Origin: Marinobacterium lutimaris
Lineage (GTDB): Bacteria > Pseudomonadota > Gammaproteobacteria > Pseudomonadales > Balneatricaceae
DNA: 64,000 nt
Direction: 5' to 3'
Assembly (NCBI RefSeq): GCF_900108065.1
Contig: NZ_FNVQ01000010.1
Location: forward strand, 1-64,000
Position 1 is the stretch's first letter; each line of letters begins with the position of its first letter. Below, in pieces: positions 1 to 8,786 of the stretch. The notes below the pieces were generated by a model. That model did not search any database, was not told the origin of the DNA, and worked only from the letters and a program-made list of their open reading frames with translations. Position numbers and translations under genes: made by a program.

Positions 1-87
1 AACTGGCAGCGCCCCCATCAGTACAACGATGGAGTGCCGCCCGGGAAGGTAGAAGAAAAGCTTAACTTACTGTCCGGTATTCGTTGA
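1..87 (+). pseudogene. IS3-family transposase, C-terminal fragment
   Basis: The first frame reads NWQRPHQYNDGVPP and then an EEKLNLLSGIR tail before a TGA stop. This is the typical end of IS3-type OrfB integrases, where an NWxRPHxxN block sits just after the last catalytic Glu. Only about 28 residues lie in the window, so the rest may lie to the left or be gone. The next transposase relic overlaps its end in another frame, so this looks like nested insertion-sequence debris. Confidence 0.5.
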
Positions 88-305
88 CCACTACAAAAGA
101 GCGGATCAATGAGCATCGACTGACCCCGGGAGGGAAGTTGATCTATCAACGCCGCAAGGAAACCGTAGAAAGGAGTTTTGCGGACGCCAAGGAGCTGCAC
201 GGCTATCGTTATGCGCGATACCGAGGGCTGGATCGCGTCAGGGGGCAGTGTTTACTCGCTGCAACTGCCCAGAACATCAAGAAAATAGCGTTGCTCACGG
301 CCTAA
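66..305 (+). pseudogene. IS1182-type transposase, C-terminal remnant
   Basis: The last 70 or so residues of a DDE transposase are readable: a YQRRKETVERSFADAKELHG block carrying the final catalytic Glu, then YRYARYRGL and a QCLLAATAQNIKKIA tail. This matches the C-terminal domain of IS1182-type transposases. A stop codon (63-65) in the same frame removes everything upstream, so the piece cannot encode an active enzyme. It lies directly against an IS3-type fragment. No terminal inverted repeats were identified. Confidence 0.6.
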
Positions 306-434
306 TCCGAGCGCCATCCTTGCCTTGTCCTCTTGGGCACCACCGTGAATGAGGTTACAAGCCTCTCTAGTCCTGAGTCACCCACACGACACACCATCGA
401 GTCCTGCAGATCAAAAGACTCGGCAGACCGTCAT

Positions 435-467
435 AAAACAAAACCCCGATCAAAATGACCGGGGTTT
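435..467 (-). terminator. Rho-independent terminator of the cold-shock gene
   Basis: Read on the minus strand, CCCCGGTCA-TTT-TGATCGGGG forms a 9-bp stem (one G-U pair) and is followed by TTTTGTTTT. It lies about 60 nt after the stop of the cold-shock gene at 526-732. Confidence 0.8.
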
Positions 468-479
468 GTCAGTAACCTG

Positions 480-505
480 AACGGACCACAAGGGTCCGTT
501 TTTTA
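480..505 (+). terminator. Rho-independent terminator reading rightwards
   Basis: AACGGACC-acaag-GGTCCGTT is followed by a run of Ts on the plus strand. It faces the minus-strand terminator at 435-467, so the two insulate the transposase debris from the cold-shock gene. Confidence 0.7.
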
Positions 506-525
506 TCGCTTACTGAACTCGAGGT

Positions 526-732
526 TCAGATCGCGGAAATATTTTCAGCCTGAGGGCCTTTCTGGCCCTGAGTAACAGTGAACTGCACTTCTTGGCCTTC
601 AGTCAGGTTTTTAAAGCCGGAGCCAGTAATCGCGCTAAAATGGGCGAATACATCCGGGCCACCGCCTTTCTGCTCGATAAAGCCAAAACCTTTAGTTTCG
701 TTGAACCATTTAACGGTGCCAGTAGTAGACAT
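526..732 (-). CDS. Cold-shock domain protein (CspA family)
   Basis: A 68-residue single cold-shock domain protein, the normal length for the CspA family. These proteins bind single-stranded RNA or DNA and act as RNA chaperones or antiterminators. The RNP1-like block KGFGFI (near residue 15) and the RNP2-like block DVFAHFSAI (near residue 31) are intact, as is the N-terminal [11 protein letters not shown] strand. The start at MSTTGTVKW is chosen because homologues begin there; an upstream in-frame Met would add 11 unrelated residues. The gene is monocistronic and ends in a strong terminator. A long upstream gap leaves room for the structured 5' leader usual in cold-inducible csp mRNAs, but no cold box was identified. 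Confidence 0.93.
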   Translation of the reverse strand: MSTTGTVKWFNETKGFGFIEQKGGGPDVFAHFSAITGSGFKNLTEGQEVQFTVTQGQKGPQAENISAI

Positions 733-1282
733 AATAGTAATCTCGTTCAAAAAGTATTTAAACACTGCAGCTAAAATGCTGAACGTGTTCGATTAATGCT
801 CTAAATAATACAAGGACTTATGAAAACAAAACGAGGTACATACGTTTAGGCAGGACGTCGAAAAGGTGCATAAATGCAGGTGTTACTCTCAAGCAAGTTC
901 ATCGTACGCTTATTAATAGCTTAAGGATAGGTTTATAAAATTTATTTTGGCATTCAAATATAAACCACATAGTTTTCAACTAGTTCGGCGACCTACGCAC
1001 CACATATTCAACAATCGCTTCGGGCCGGCATGCGCTGGCCCTAATAGTCTGTTCGATACCAGCCTGTTCAGCTATAACAAGCGCACCATCCAACTCAAGT
1101 CCCAAGTAGCTGAGTAACTATCCAGTCGTGTTGGTGCCGCTGGTTAGCCCCGTATCATGGCCAGTCTGTGCCGCACCTGTGGGCTGACTGGCGTCGAGCC
1201 TTGAGTGCGCACCGCCGACCTGATGGAACAAATCCGATGCCTAATCAGTATCCTCGTCTGGTATCTTGCTGCCGTCATTACT
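733..1282. other. Gene-free stretch: presumed csp leader and promoter
   Basis: About 550 nt without a convincing gene. The part next to 733 is AT-rich and probably holds the promoter and untranslated leader of the cold-shock gene. The part from about 1000 to 1282 shows no recognisable domain, terminator or repeat. Open frames here are shadows. Confidence 0.5.
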
Positions 1283-2266
1283 TTACTCACGTTCAACTGA
1301 TGGCTCAGGTGCCACTCCCTTGAGGTACTTGAACAGATCGCTGTCAGTCGACAGCACCAGCATAGTGTTCTGACCGATAATCGCCGGATAGGCTTGCAGG
1401 GTACGGGTGAATTCATACAGGGCGACGGCTTCCGGGCTTTGATTGTAGGCACTGGCGTAGATTTCGGTCGCTTTTGCATCGGCCTCGCCTCGAATCTCTT
1501 CAACCTCACGATAGGCCTCGGACTGGATTTTGTTCAGGTCGCGCTCCCGGTTGCCCCGGATTCGGGCGGCTTCACCATTCCCCTCTGACAGAAAACGTTC
1601 GGCGATCTGGCGTCGTTCACTGATCATTCGGTCATATATTTTCGGCCGCACGCTGGCGTTGTAATTTATCCGCTTGAAGCGGATATCGAGTAGCTCGATA
1701 CCGAAGATACGGACCTTATTGGCGGCGGCTGTGAAGATTTCTCTTTCCACCTGTTCACGTCCCTTGTGAATTGGCACCAGCGCACCTATATCCATCTCCT
1801 GTTCGGCTGAGGTCAGCAGAGCATCGCGCAGAGGGACCCGCCCCTTGGTGGTGCGAATGATTTCGATAAGCTCATGCTTGGCAACCGCATTGCGGGTCTC
1901 GCTGCCCAGAATATCGTCAAGGCGAGACTGCGCACTGCGCTCATCACGCAAGCGTAAAAAATATTGCAAAGGATCGGTGATACGCCAGCGGGCAAAGAGG
2001 TCGACCGAGATATAGAGCTTGTCCTTGGTGGGCATATCCGATGGGTTGCCATCCCACTCGAGGATGCGTTTGTCGATCGAGTTGACGCTCTGAATGAAGG
2101 GCAGCTTGAACTTCAGCCCCGCCTCGGTCAAGGGCTCGCCGACCGGCTTACCGAACTGGGTGATAACCACTTGCTCACGCTCGCTGATGGTATAGGCCGC
2201 ACTGAACATCAGATATCCCAACGCGGCTACGAGTGCCAGCAGAGTGACCGGTTTATTCATGCTCAT
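1283..2266 (-). CDS. hflC: HflC, FtsH-modulator prohibitin-like subunit (copy 1)
   Basis: A 327-residue band-7/SPFH protein. HflC pairs with HflK in a periplasm-facing membrane complex that wraps the FtsH protease and tunes its attack on membrane substrates. An N-terminal membrane helix (about residues 6-24) is followed by ISEREQVVITQFGKPVGEP, the hallmark start of the HflC SPFH domain. A charged coiled-coil region with AARIRGNRERDLNKIQSEAY follows, then a short hydrophobic C-terminal segment. Its ATG overlaps the hflK stop by four bases, so translation is coupled. A second, very similar hflKC pair lies at 15576-17602 in the opposite orientation. Confidence 0.95.
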   Translation of the reverse strand: MSMNKPVTLLALVAALGYLMFSAAYTISEREQVVITQFGKPVGEPLTEAGLKFKLPFIQSVNSIDKRILEWDGNPSDMPTKDKLYISVDLFARWRITDPLQYFLRLRDERSAQSRLDDILGSETRNAVAKHELIEIIRTTKGRVPLRDALLTSAEQEMDIGALVPIHKGREQVEREIFTAAANKVRIFGIELLDIRFKRINYNASVRPKIYDRMISERRQIAERFLSEGNGEAARIRGNRERDLNKIQSEAYREVEEIRGEADAKATEIYASAYNQSPEAVALYEFTRTLQAYPAIIGQNTMLVLSTDSDLFKYLKGVAPEPSVERE

Positions 2267-3294
2267 GGCCGCTCTCCTGCCTGATTGCCGAGATTCAGCA
2301 GGGGCAGAATGCCGCCGACCTGTTCATCCACAATAATCTTGGTGCGAATGCCGGGCATCACGTCCTGCAAGGTCTCGATATAGATGCGCCGCAGAGTTAC
2401 CTCTGGTGCCTTGCTGTACTCCGTCAACAGGGCATTGAAGCGGGCGACATCACCCTCGGCCTCGTTGATGCGCTTGAGCCGGTAACCGTCGGCTTCGCGA
2501 ATACGCTGGTCCTTCTCCCCTTGTGCCAGAGGGATGACGCGGTTGTATTCGCGCCGAGCTTCATTGATGAGCCGCTCTTTTTCCTGCTGGGCCTGGTTTA
2601 CCTCGTTGAACGAGTCCTGCACCGGCTCGGGTGGATTAATGTTTTTCAGCTGCACCTGGTCAATACTGATCCCCATGGCATATTTGCTGGCCAACCGCTG
2701 CATTTTGGCCAGTGACTCTGTCTCGATCTCCTGGCGACCAATGGTGATCACCTCATCGACCGTACGATCACCTACCACCTCGCGCATCACGGACTCGGAC
2801 ACTGCACGCAGGGTTGCGCCGGGCTCACGTACCTCGAACAAAAAGTTGAAAGGGTCCGAAATGCGGTATTGCACCACCCATTCCACCAGCGCGGCATTGA
2901 GGTCACCGGTAACCATTTGCGTCTCCCGCTTTTGGTCCTGTGGGCGCGGGCTTTGATAACGATCGGACGCACCCGGCGTGGTGAAGCCGAACTCCTGTTT
3001 GAGCTGACGTTTAACCGGTACGATGGTTACGTTGTCGATGCCAAGAGGAAACTTGAAGTGCAATCCCGGCGGTACCTCACCGATGTAGCGGCCAAACCGT
3101 TGCACCACGGCCACCGAATCGCTCGGCACGGTGTAATAGGCGGTCCACCCTGCCAGCCCAAGCAGCACCAATACCAGCAGCACTAGCGGGCCTTTGCGAC
3201 CGCCTTTCGGGGCTGACTGTTTCACACCGCCCCATACCGCCTTGATCAAATCGTTCAGTTGGGCATGGGGGCTACTTTGGTTATTTGCTGCCAT
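2263..3294 (-). CDS. hflK: HflK, FtsH-modulator prohibitin-like subunit (copy 1)
   Basis: A 343-residue partner of HflC. The start at MAANNQSSPHAQLN is preferred over an upstream frame extension because it follows a GAGGGTAAGG ribosome site and matches the start of copy 2. After a glycine/lysine-rich cytoplasmic tail comes one membrane helix (about residues 37-56) and YTVPSDSVAVVQRFGRY, the typical HflK SPFH entry. The heptad-rich region has NEVNQAQQEKERLINEARRE. The gene lies about 200 nt behind nhaA on the same strand and is translationally coupled to hflC. Confidence 0.95.
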   Translation of the reverse strand: MAANNQSSPHAQLNDLIKAVWGGVKQSAPKGGRKGPLVLLVLVLLGLAGWTAYYTVPSDSVAVVQRFGRYIGEVPPGLHFKFPLGIDNVTIVPVKRQLKQEFGFTTPGASDRYQSPRPQDQKRETQMVTGDLNAALVEWVVQYRISDPFNFLFEVREPGATLRAVSESVMREVVGDRTVDEVITIGRQEIETESLAKMQRLASKYAMGISIDQVQLKNINPPEPVQDSFNEVNQAQQEKERLINEARREYNRVIPLAQGEKDQRIREADGYRLKRINEAEGDVARFNALLTEYSKAPEVTLRRIYIETLQDVMPGIRTKIIVDEQVGGILPLLNLGNQAGERP

Positions 3295-3500
3295 TGCCTT
3301 ACCCTCTCTGATTATGTCAGCCGTGCCGGTGGTGCTCCTGGCCGCAAACATCAGTGGAGGTTCGCTGTCGATGGTGTTCCCAAACACTTATTCCCATCCG
3401 AAGTGGTGTCTGAGAGAGGTCACAAACAAGGCTGCAGGCATTCAACTTCAGTCTAGCAGTAAATGCTATTGCCAAGTGGTCATGCTCTAATTGGACGCTC

Positions 3501-4856
3501 TCATTCGTGAGTCGGCTCACGCGTTGTCCCAGATGCAGGCAACCACATTAAGAAGGCAAGACCCGCCACTGCTGAAAAGAGGGATGCGAGGAAAATACCC
3601 AGTTTGGCACTGTCAATCAGACTGTTGCCGAAAGACATGTTCGCAATAAATAGCGCCATGGTGAACCCGATTCCTGCGAGTAGGCTGCCGCCAGCCAGTG
3701 AACGCCAGCTGAGCTCCTGGGGCCGAGTTGCAATATGTAAACGTATGGCAAGCCAACAAAACAACAGGATGCCAACTGGCTTACCCAGTACGAAACCGGT
3801 AAAAACAGCCAGAGTGACAGAAAAATCAAGGTCATCCAACGTCAGCGTCAACCCGGCATTGGCAAATGCGAAGAGGGGCATAATGACGAACGCTACCCAA
3901 GGATGTAGCCTGATCTCCAGGCGCTCCACTGGCGAAAGCGACTCTCGGGCCGCAACCTCTGCAACCTGTAAGGTATGTCTATCTTTTGTGGCCAGACTGC
4001 TTTCGCTGCTGACGGGGTGTGCAACAACCTGGCTCAATATTGCATATAAACGCGTATCACTGACCCATCGGCGAGCGGGTGTCATCAAGCCAAATATCAC
4101 GCCAGTGATGGTCGCGTGAATGCCGGACGCATCGACTGCAAGCCAGGTAAGCCCACCCACTAAAAAATAGAGTGCGAAACCACGAAAACCTAACGCAGCC
4201 ATGACGCGTATTGCCAACATCCCAAGCGCTGCAACTGCCAACGTACTCCAGACAATACTGTTACTGTAGCCAATGGCCACGACAAGAATGGCACCAATAT
4301 CGTCAAAGATCGCCAGAGACAGCATGAATACGCGTAAACTTTTAGCTACCCTAGGACCAATCAGTGCCAGGCAACCGATCACAAATGCTGTATCAGTGGC
4401 CATGACAGTACCCCACCCATACTGCCCGGGTTGCCCTGATTGCAGCACAACGTAAATCAAGGCCGGGACGATCATACCGCCCAAAGCGGCTGAAATTGAT
4501 AAAGCCGCCGCTCCAGGTCTGTGCAATTCTCCGAGTACCAGCTCGCGTTTAAGCTCCAAGGCGACAAGAAAGAAAAACAGCGTCATCAAACTATCGTTGA
4601 TCCATTCACGCAGTGAACGGGCAAACTCGAATGTGCCAAACTGAAAGCCTAATGATGTTTCCCAGAAGTGCTCAAACGGCCCCGCCAAGGGTGAGTTAGA
4701 CAGGACCAGTGCGGTAATAGTAAAAAACAAAAGTATGGCTCCGCTTGCAGACTGAATCTGCAAGAAACGCACAAACGGTTTCGTCAGCCGGTCGAGAAAT
4801 TCCGTTGGTAACCGTGTGTCTTCCGTATGATCTTGCTGATGTTGTTGCCTGGCCAA
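3501..4856 (-). CDS. nhaA: NhaA Na+/H+ antiporter
   Basis: A 451-residue polytopic membrane protein of the NhaA family, which exchanges two protons for one sodium ion at the inner membrane. Visible hallmarks are IQSASGAILLFF in the first helix, MTLFFFLVALELKRELVLGEL, the ATDTAFVIGCLALIG block holding the paired aspartates' first half, FDDIGAILVVAIGYS, and GIHATITGVIFGLMTP. A cytoplasmic loop after the GVIFGL helix (roughly residues 260-310) is longer than in E. coli NhaA. The start appears to be TTG with a weak ribosome site, so the first residues are uncertain. A 48-residue stump of a second nhaA occurs at 8565-8711. The antiporter fits the alkaline/saline theme of the N-ATPase nearby. Confidence 0.95.
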   Translation of the reverse strand: MARQQHQQDHTEDTRLPTEFLDRLTKPFVRFLQIQSASGAILLFFTITALVLSNSPLAGPFEHFWETSLGFQFGTFEFARSLREWINDSLMTLFFFLVALELKRELVLGELHRPGAAALSISAALGGMIVPALIYVVLQSGQPGQYGWGTVMATDTAFVIGCLALIGPRVAKSLRVFMLSLAIFDDIGAILVVAIGYSNSIVWSTLAVAALGMLAIRVMAALGFRGFALYFLVGGLTWLAVDASGIHATITGVIFGLMTPARRWVSDTRLYAILSQVVAHPVSSESSLATKDRHTLQVAEVAARESLSPVERLEIRLHPWVAFVIMPLFAFANAGLTLTLDDLDFSVTLAVFTGFVLGKPVGILLFCWLAIRLHIATRPQELSWRSLAGGSLLAGIGFTMALFIANMSFGNSLIDSAKLGIFLASLFSAVAGLAFLMWLPASGTTREPTHE

Positions 4857-4993
4857 CTTGGAATTCCCAATAAGGAGTTAACCCAACTATAGAAGGTATT
4901 AACCGTTCGTAGTTAAAAACGATGAGTCAAGTAAACGAGACGCGTCACACGAATGACCTTTCACGCTCCGCTACAAAAGAACGTTCGGAGCAA

Positions 4994-5240
4994 TATGCCA
5001 GTACCGGGATCAAGGACCCGGCTGCCGCAGACAGACTATGATATAAGTGCACTAGCCGCAGCCGATACAATCAATACGTTTCCAGAGAAGACGCTGCTGG
5101 CCTATGCCGACCATGGCAAAGCCGATGCCGAGCTTGCCGCCCAACTACAACGCGAGCGTGTTCAGGCTTTTGCCAACTCCTGGCACGCCCTGTTGGACTG
5201 TCTTGCCCGAAAAAGCGTTGCAATGAACCCGTCTGTTTAG
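4994..5240 (+). pseudogene. Transaldolase C-terminal remnant
   Basis: Two frames together spell the end of a transaldolase. First is YASTGIKDPAAADRL, the ASTxTKDP strand. After a one-base frame change near 5035 comes Y-ISALAAADTINTFPEKTLL and AYADHGKAD, ending in an LQRERVQAFANSWHALLDCL helix and ARKS. Intact enzymes have about 310-370 residues and carry the catalytic Lys upstream, which is missing here. It lies just before an intact DUF1840 gene and an acetate-kinase relic, so it looks like what is left of a pentose-phosphate/acetate cassette. Confidence 0.7.
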
Positions 5241-5293
5241 ACAGATGATTACGAACTCTGGCTGAAACGCATTGTTCATTCAAGGAGAACCCT

Positions 5294-5593
5294 ATGCTTG
5301 TAACATTTACCACTGAGGCCTCTGCAGACATCACCATGTTTGGGGATGTTGCCCTCACACTGCTGAAAATGATGGGGCACAGCGACACTGTGCCCGGTGC
5401 AATTCTTGCAGCCGATGTGCCTGAAGCTTTGCAAAAGCTAACTCTCGCGGTAGAGGCAGAAGATACGTCGCAGCCTATTGAAGAAGATGATGATTGGAAC
5501 GCCCCCCCGGTGAGTCTGTCAAATCGTGCACTGCCTCTTATTGAGCTTCTCACTGCCGCGTCAAAGGCGGGCGCGAACGTAATGTGGAAATGA
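5294..5593 (+). CDS. DUF1840 domain protein
   Basis: A 99-residue acidic protein beginning MLVTFTTEASADITMFGDVA and containing LLKMMGHSDTVPGAILAADV, the conserved core of the DUF1840 family. Family members are small, soluble proteobacterial proteins of unknown function. An AAGGAG ribosome site stands seven bases before the ATG. The middle has an acid run (EAEDTSQPIEEDDDW), and the C-terminal helix PLIELLTAASKAGANVMW is family-typical. It appears intact although both neighbours are broken genes. Confidence 0.8.
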   Translation: MLVTFTTEASADITMFGDVALTLLKMMGHSDTVPGAILAADVPEALQKLTLAVEAEDTSQPIEEDDDWNAPPVSLSNRALPLIELLTAASKAGANVMWK

Positions 5594-5623
5594 AAAATTG
5601 ATCGCATCGGTTTATCCGGGACC

Positions 5624-5860
5624 ATGTTGATATATCAACTATATGACCGAGATCAAAAAGGCAGTCTGAGCATCGATGTTTGTGATTACAACTTGGTGTC
5701 AAATTTTCTGCTCGCACTGCTGGAACAGCACGTTGATTTTACGCAGGTCAAGGTCGTCGGCCATCGCGTAGTGCATGGCATGCAACACGCTGCCCCCCAA
5801 TTAGTTAGGGAAACGGGATGGAGGAGTCCATACATTGGGCCAGCGCCTGCAGGAACTTAA
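5624..5860 (+). pseudogene. Acetate kinase internal remnant
   Basis: The segment LLALLEQHVDFTQVKVVGHR followed by VVHG is the central strand-turn of acetate kinases (AckA: VGHRVVHGG, substrate and phosphate contacts). It is followed by QHAAPQLV in place of the usual HFTAPxLI. The roughly 50 residues before it, including the NxGSSS phosphate loop, and everything after it are absent or unrecognisable. Intact AckA has about 400 residues. The 78-residue open frame is therefore decayed, not a small gene. Confidence 0.6.
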
Positions 5861-5876
5861 GGATAACCGAAAATGA

Positions 5877-5970
5877 ACATGGTCCGTAATCGTCAATAGA
5901 AACTGGCGTGTCCTTTTCAGATTCGACGGAAAAGATGCGGGGCTAGATAATTATGAGTGATTATCACTGA
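5877..5970 (+). pseudogene. HigB-type toxin, C-terminal relic
   Basis: The frame reads TWSVIVNRNWRVLFRFDGKD and A, then GLDNYE and a stop. One extra base is all that separates it from the usual -DYH ending (GATTATCACTGA at 5959-5970). NxNWRxxFRF is the end of HigB/RelE-type toxins. The restored stop overlaps the antitoxin start, as is normal in higBA. The N-terminal two thirds are missing. Confidence 0.55.
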
Positions 5971-6165
5971 TGACCATGCATGGTTCTGCTCACCCAGGCG
6001 AGATTTTAAAAGAGCTGGTTATTGAACCCCCTAGAGCTCACGATTACTGACGTTTCAGAACATCTTGGTGTCAGCCGAAAGGCACTATCAAAAGTGTTAA
6101 ACGATAAAGGATCTGTAACGCCTTACACTTTCCAAGGTCGCTTAGTTAAGTCATCTCCCCTCTGA
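5970..6165 (+). pseudogene. HigA-type antitoxin with frameshift
   Basis: MTMHGSAHPGEILKELVIEP reads directly into a helix-turn-helix, LELTITDVSEHLGVSRKALS, only if one C is removed from a run of five Cs at about 6027-6031. HPGEILKELVIEPL, SRKALSKVLN and the following GSVTP are typical HigA/VapI antitoxin motifs. The tail is short (stop at 6163), so the protein is both frameshifted and truncated. It pairs with the HigB relic just upstream. Confidence 0.65.
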
Positions 6166-6282
6166 AGCTGCTAATGATGTTTGCAGCGCAGAAAGGTTAG
6201 CTGACGCGGGGCGATGTTGAGCTTGGTGGAGTCTAATCCCTTACACTGCGAACAGGAAGTGGCCTTTGGGTCCGCAGCTTTA

Positions 6283-8568
6283 TCAGCCGAGATTGCCCGG
6301 ATGAACCAGAGCATTAAGACCCCCGTCGACGAGGGCCTGGGTTAGCAGGGTGCGAATGGCACTGGCCTGCTCGAGTTTAAGCGACTGCCGCAGCAGGGCT
6401 CTGGCCCTTTTCCGGGTAAAGGAATTGATCGCCCACTTGATTCGCGGCAGGTCGCCGGCGCTCAGGCTGAGACTGCTGACCCCCATACCGATCAACAGCA
6501 GCGCCACGGCAGGGTCGCCAGCCGCCTCGCCGCAGACACTAACCGGTATGCCGCATCGCTTGCCGGCCCGGATGATGCGAAGCAACGCTTGAATCACGGC
6601 CGGATGGAGGGCATCGAACCAGCGCGCGACACGCTCATTGTTGCGGTCGACCGCGAGCAGGTACTGAGTCAGATCGTTGGTGCCGATCGACAGAAAGTCC
6701 ACCCGCCTGGCCAGCGCCTCGACCTGGAAGACGGCAGATGGCACCTCGATCATCGCACCCAACCGCGGCTGCGTAACACTATGTCCCTCCTGCTCCAGCT
6801 CCTGACGAGCGCGTTGTATCAGTATCAGAGCCTCGTCCAGATCTTCGACCCGGCTGATCATAGGCAACAACAGGCTCAGGTTGTTCAACCCGCTGCTGGC
6901 TCTGAGCATGGCCCGGATCTGGGTTAGAAACATCTCGGGATGATCGAGCGAAATGCGGATGCCGCGCCACCCCAGGAACGGATTCGTTTCCTGTACAGGA
7001 AAATAGGTCAGCGGCTTGTCGCCGCCAATATCCAGCGTCCGCAGTGTCACGGGGCGAGGGTGAAAGGTGTGGAGTATCTTTCGGTAAAGGGTGTACTGCT
7101 CTTCTTCGGTCGGAAAGCTGTCCCGTACCATGAAGGGATATTCGGTACGGTACAGACCGATGCCTTCGGAGCCTGCTGCAAGCGATGGATTAAGATCGGA
7201 CAGCAAACCGGCGTTGGTATAGAGCGGGATTCTGAAACCATCGGGCGTTTGCGCCGTTTGGTCGCGCAGGTGATGGAGCTTCTTCGACAGTCTGCGTTCG
7301 CGCGCGGCAATGCTAAGGTATTCCCGTTTCAGGTTAGCATCGGGTTCGATATAGAGCCGTCCCTCATAGCCGTCGACAATCAGAGACTTGCCGTGAAGAC
7401 TGTTGAGAGGGAGGGTGTCGGCAAGGCCCATTACCGCTGGGATACCCATGGAACGCGCCAGAATTGCCAAGTGTGAAAGCCTCGAACCGTGCCCCGAGAT
7501 CACCGCCACCAGATGCGCGCCCTTAACCGCGGCCAGATCCAGAGGGCTAAGGTCCTCACCGACGAGTATCGTACGTGCGCGATAACGCTCCTCAACCGGT
7601 TTCAGATTCTGCAGCTCAGTGAGTAATGCACGACCAATATCGCGAATATCCTCGGCTCTTTCCCTGAGATAAGGGTCCTCCATCGCTTCGAAATAGCGAG
7701 CATGTTCCTGGATACTGTCGCGCAAGGCGCCGGCTGCCCAGTTGCCAGTACGAATGCCGGCCAGCGTGCTCGTGACCAGTTCATCACTGCGAGCAATCAT
7801 GGCGTAGGCGCGAAACAGTGTCCGATCCTCAGCCGTTAGCCCCCCTCCTTGCTCCTCGGCTATCCGGTCGAGCTCGCCAGCAACATGACTGACGGCAGCC
7901 TGAAAGAGTGCGATCTCGGCGTCGATATCGGTTACATCCCGATTAGGAATCTGGGCGAGTTCCGAGCTGACGTAGACGACATGTCCGGTACCAGTGGCGA
8001 TACCCGGTGCACCCATGACCCCCTCGAAAAAAGGTGCGGATGGCACTTCGCCGGAAACGCTGGCGTTGATGAGGCTGCGGGCTTTGGCCAGTTGGATGCC
8101 GCCTGCGATCTGCGCCGCCAGGGTCGCCATTGATGCCTGCTCGGGTTCGCTGAACCGGGATTTCGCCGATTGTTGCACGACCATTACACCCAGCAGGACG
8201 CCCTGATGCATGATGGGGACACCCAGGTAGCCTTGGCAGTTGGTTTTCTGGTGAGCTGACAATGCACCGCTATCGCAGAGGTTGACCGGTTCCGAACGCT
8301 CAGCCACGAGGTTCGCCAGAGCGTCGGCGAATGTGTGCTGCAACGGGGGGCTGGCATGAGCTACGAGGCCGTCGCTGGCCATCAGCCGCTGCATTTCCGG
8401 CCGTGCGGGGTCTGAGAGATAGAGCAGGCAGATGTCGACCTGAAAAACATTGCGCACGTCCTGAACGATACCCTGCAGGGCACTATCGAGGTCCGGGGCT
8501 GCCCCGAGGCTCTGGACGATGGCATCAAAACGGGTCGTCAGAGAACGCGAGGCCGGTTTTCGAATCAT
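6283..8568 (-). CDS. ptsP: PtsP, enzyme I of the nitrogen-type phosphotransferase system
   Basis: A 761-residue protein with the full PtsP layout. An N-terminal GAF sensor domain spans roughly residues 15-165. The PTS enzyme-I N-terminal domain starts at about 180, and the phospho-histidine domain carries GSRLSHLAILARSMGIPAVM with His366. The C-terminal TIM-barrel has RTEYPFM, the RGIRISL region and the CGEAAGDP active-site Cys loop. It takes phosphate from PEP and passes it to NPr and EIIA-Ntr, linking nitrogen and redox state to potassium and carbon control. Its ATG overlaps the stop of an nhaA stump. No NPr or EIIA gene is near. The last 25 residues are divergent but the length is normal. 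Confidence 0.93.
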   Translation of the reverse strand: MIRKPASRSLTTRFDAIVQSLGAAPDLDSALQGIVQDVRNVFQVDICLLYLSDPARPEMQRLMASDGLVAHASPPLQHTFADALANLVAERSEPVNLCDSGALSAHQKTNCQGYLGVPIMHQGVLLGVMVVQQSAKSRFSEPEQASMATLAAQIAGGIQLAKARSLINASVSGEVPSAPFFEGVMGAPGIATGTGHVVYVSSELAQIPNRDVTDIDAEIALFQAAVSHVAGELDRIAEEQGGGLTAEDRTLFRAYAMIARSDELVTSTLAGIRTGNWAAGALRDSIQEHARYFEAMEDPYLRERAEDIRDIGRALLTELQNLKPVEERYRARTILVGEDLSPLDLAAVKGAHLVAVISGHGSRLSHLAILARSMGIPAVMGLADTLPLNSLHGKSLIVDGYEGRLYIEPDANLKREYLSIAARERRLSKKLHHLRDQTAQTPDGFRIPLYTNAGLLSDLNPSLAAGSEGIGLYRTEYPFMVRDSFPTEEEQYTLYRKILHTFHPRPVTLRTLDIGGDKPLTYFPVQETNPFLGWRGIRISLDHPEMFLTQIRAMLRASSGLNNLSLLLPMISRVEDLDEALILIQRARQELEQEGHSVTQPRLGAMIEVPSAVFQVEALARRVDFLSIGTNDLTQYLLAVDRNNERVARWFDALHPAVIQALLRIIRAGKRCGIPVSVCGEAAGDPAVALLLIGMGVSSLSLSAGDLPRIKWAINSFTRKRARALLRQSLKLEQASAIRTLLTQALVDGGLNALVHPGNLG

Positions 8569-8711
8569 GATTCTCTCCCAGGAAACAGCAGCAGTACGGC
8601 GCCGCCAGCGGCCTGAATGTGCAGAAAATGGCTAAATGATAGGAGCAGCCTATTCACGTAGGCCGGCGGCAGTAGAGTAACCGGTGTCTCAGGCTGCGGA
8701 TCACTGGTCAT
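8565..8711 (-). pseudogene. NhaA N-terminal stump upstream of ptsP
   Basis: A 48-codon frame begins MTSDPQPETPVTLLPPAYVN and continues with LLLSFSHFLHIQAAGGAVLL. This parallels LPTEFLDRLTKPFVRFLQIQ and SASGAILLF in the complete NhaA at 3501-4856. It stops 48 residues in, at a TGA that overlaps the ptsP ATG. Only the cytoplasmic tail and the start of helix 1 survive, so it cannot transport. It may still act as a leader whose translation feeds into ptsP. Confidence 0.7.
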
Positions 8712-8786
8712 GAGGTGTACTCAGTCGGTCGGCGAACATAGCTCTCTGCTTGCCTGTGTCCGACCTGGAGCGCTGGCGCTCAGGAA

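Noticed and set aside
1144..1509. 121-residue minus-strand frame overlapping the hflC end
   Set aside because: It is the out-of-frame shadow of hflC, with a skewed composition.
5071..5625. 184-residue minus-strand frame over the transaldolase relic and DUF1840
   Set aside because: The plus strand carries recognisable sequence (TINTFPEKTLL, DUF1840). The minus frame has no motif and no ribosome site.
5820..5836. 17-nt match to the flank of dispersed element A (47408-47424, inverted)
   Set aside because: Only this short word matches; the CTTTGC and ATCGGCAC blocks are not at the expected spacing, so I did not count it as another copy.
8769..8782. GAGCGC/GCGCTC hairpin as a rho-independent terminator of the first Crp-like gene
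   Set aside because: The stem is only six pairs with a two-base loop and no T run, so it was noted but not annotated as a terminator.
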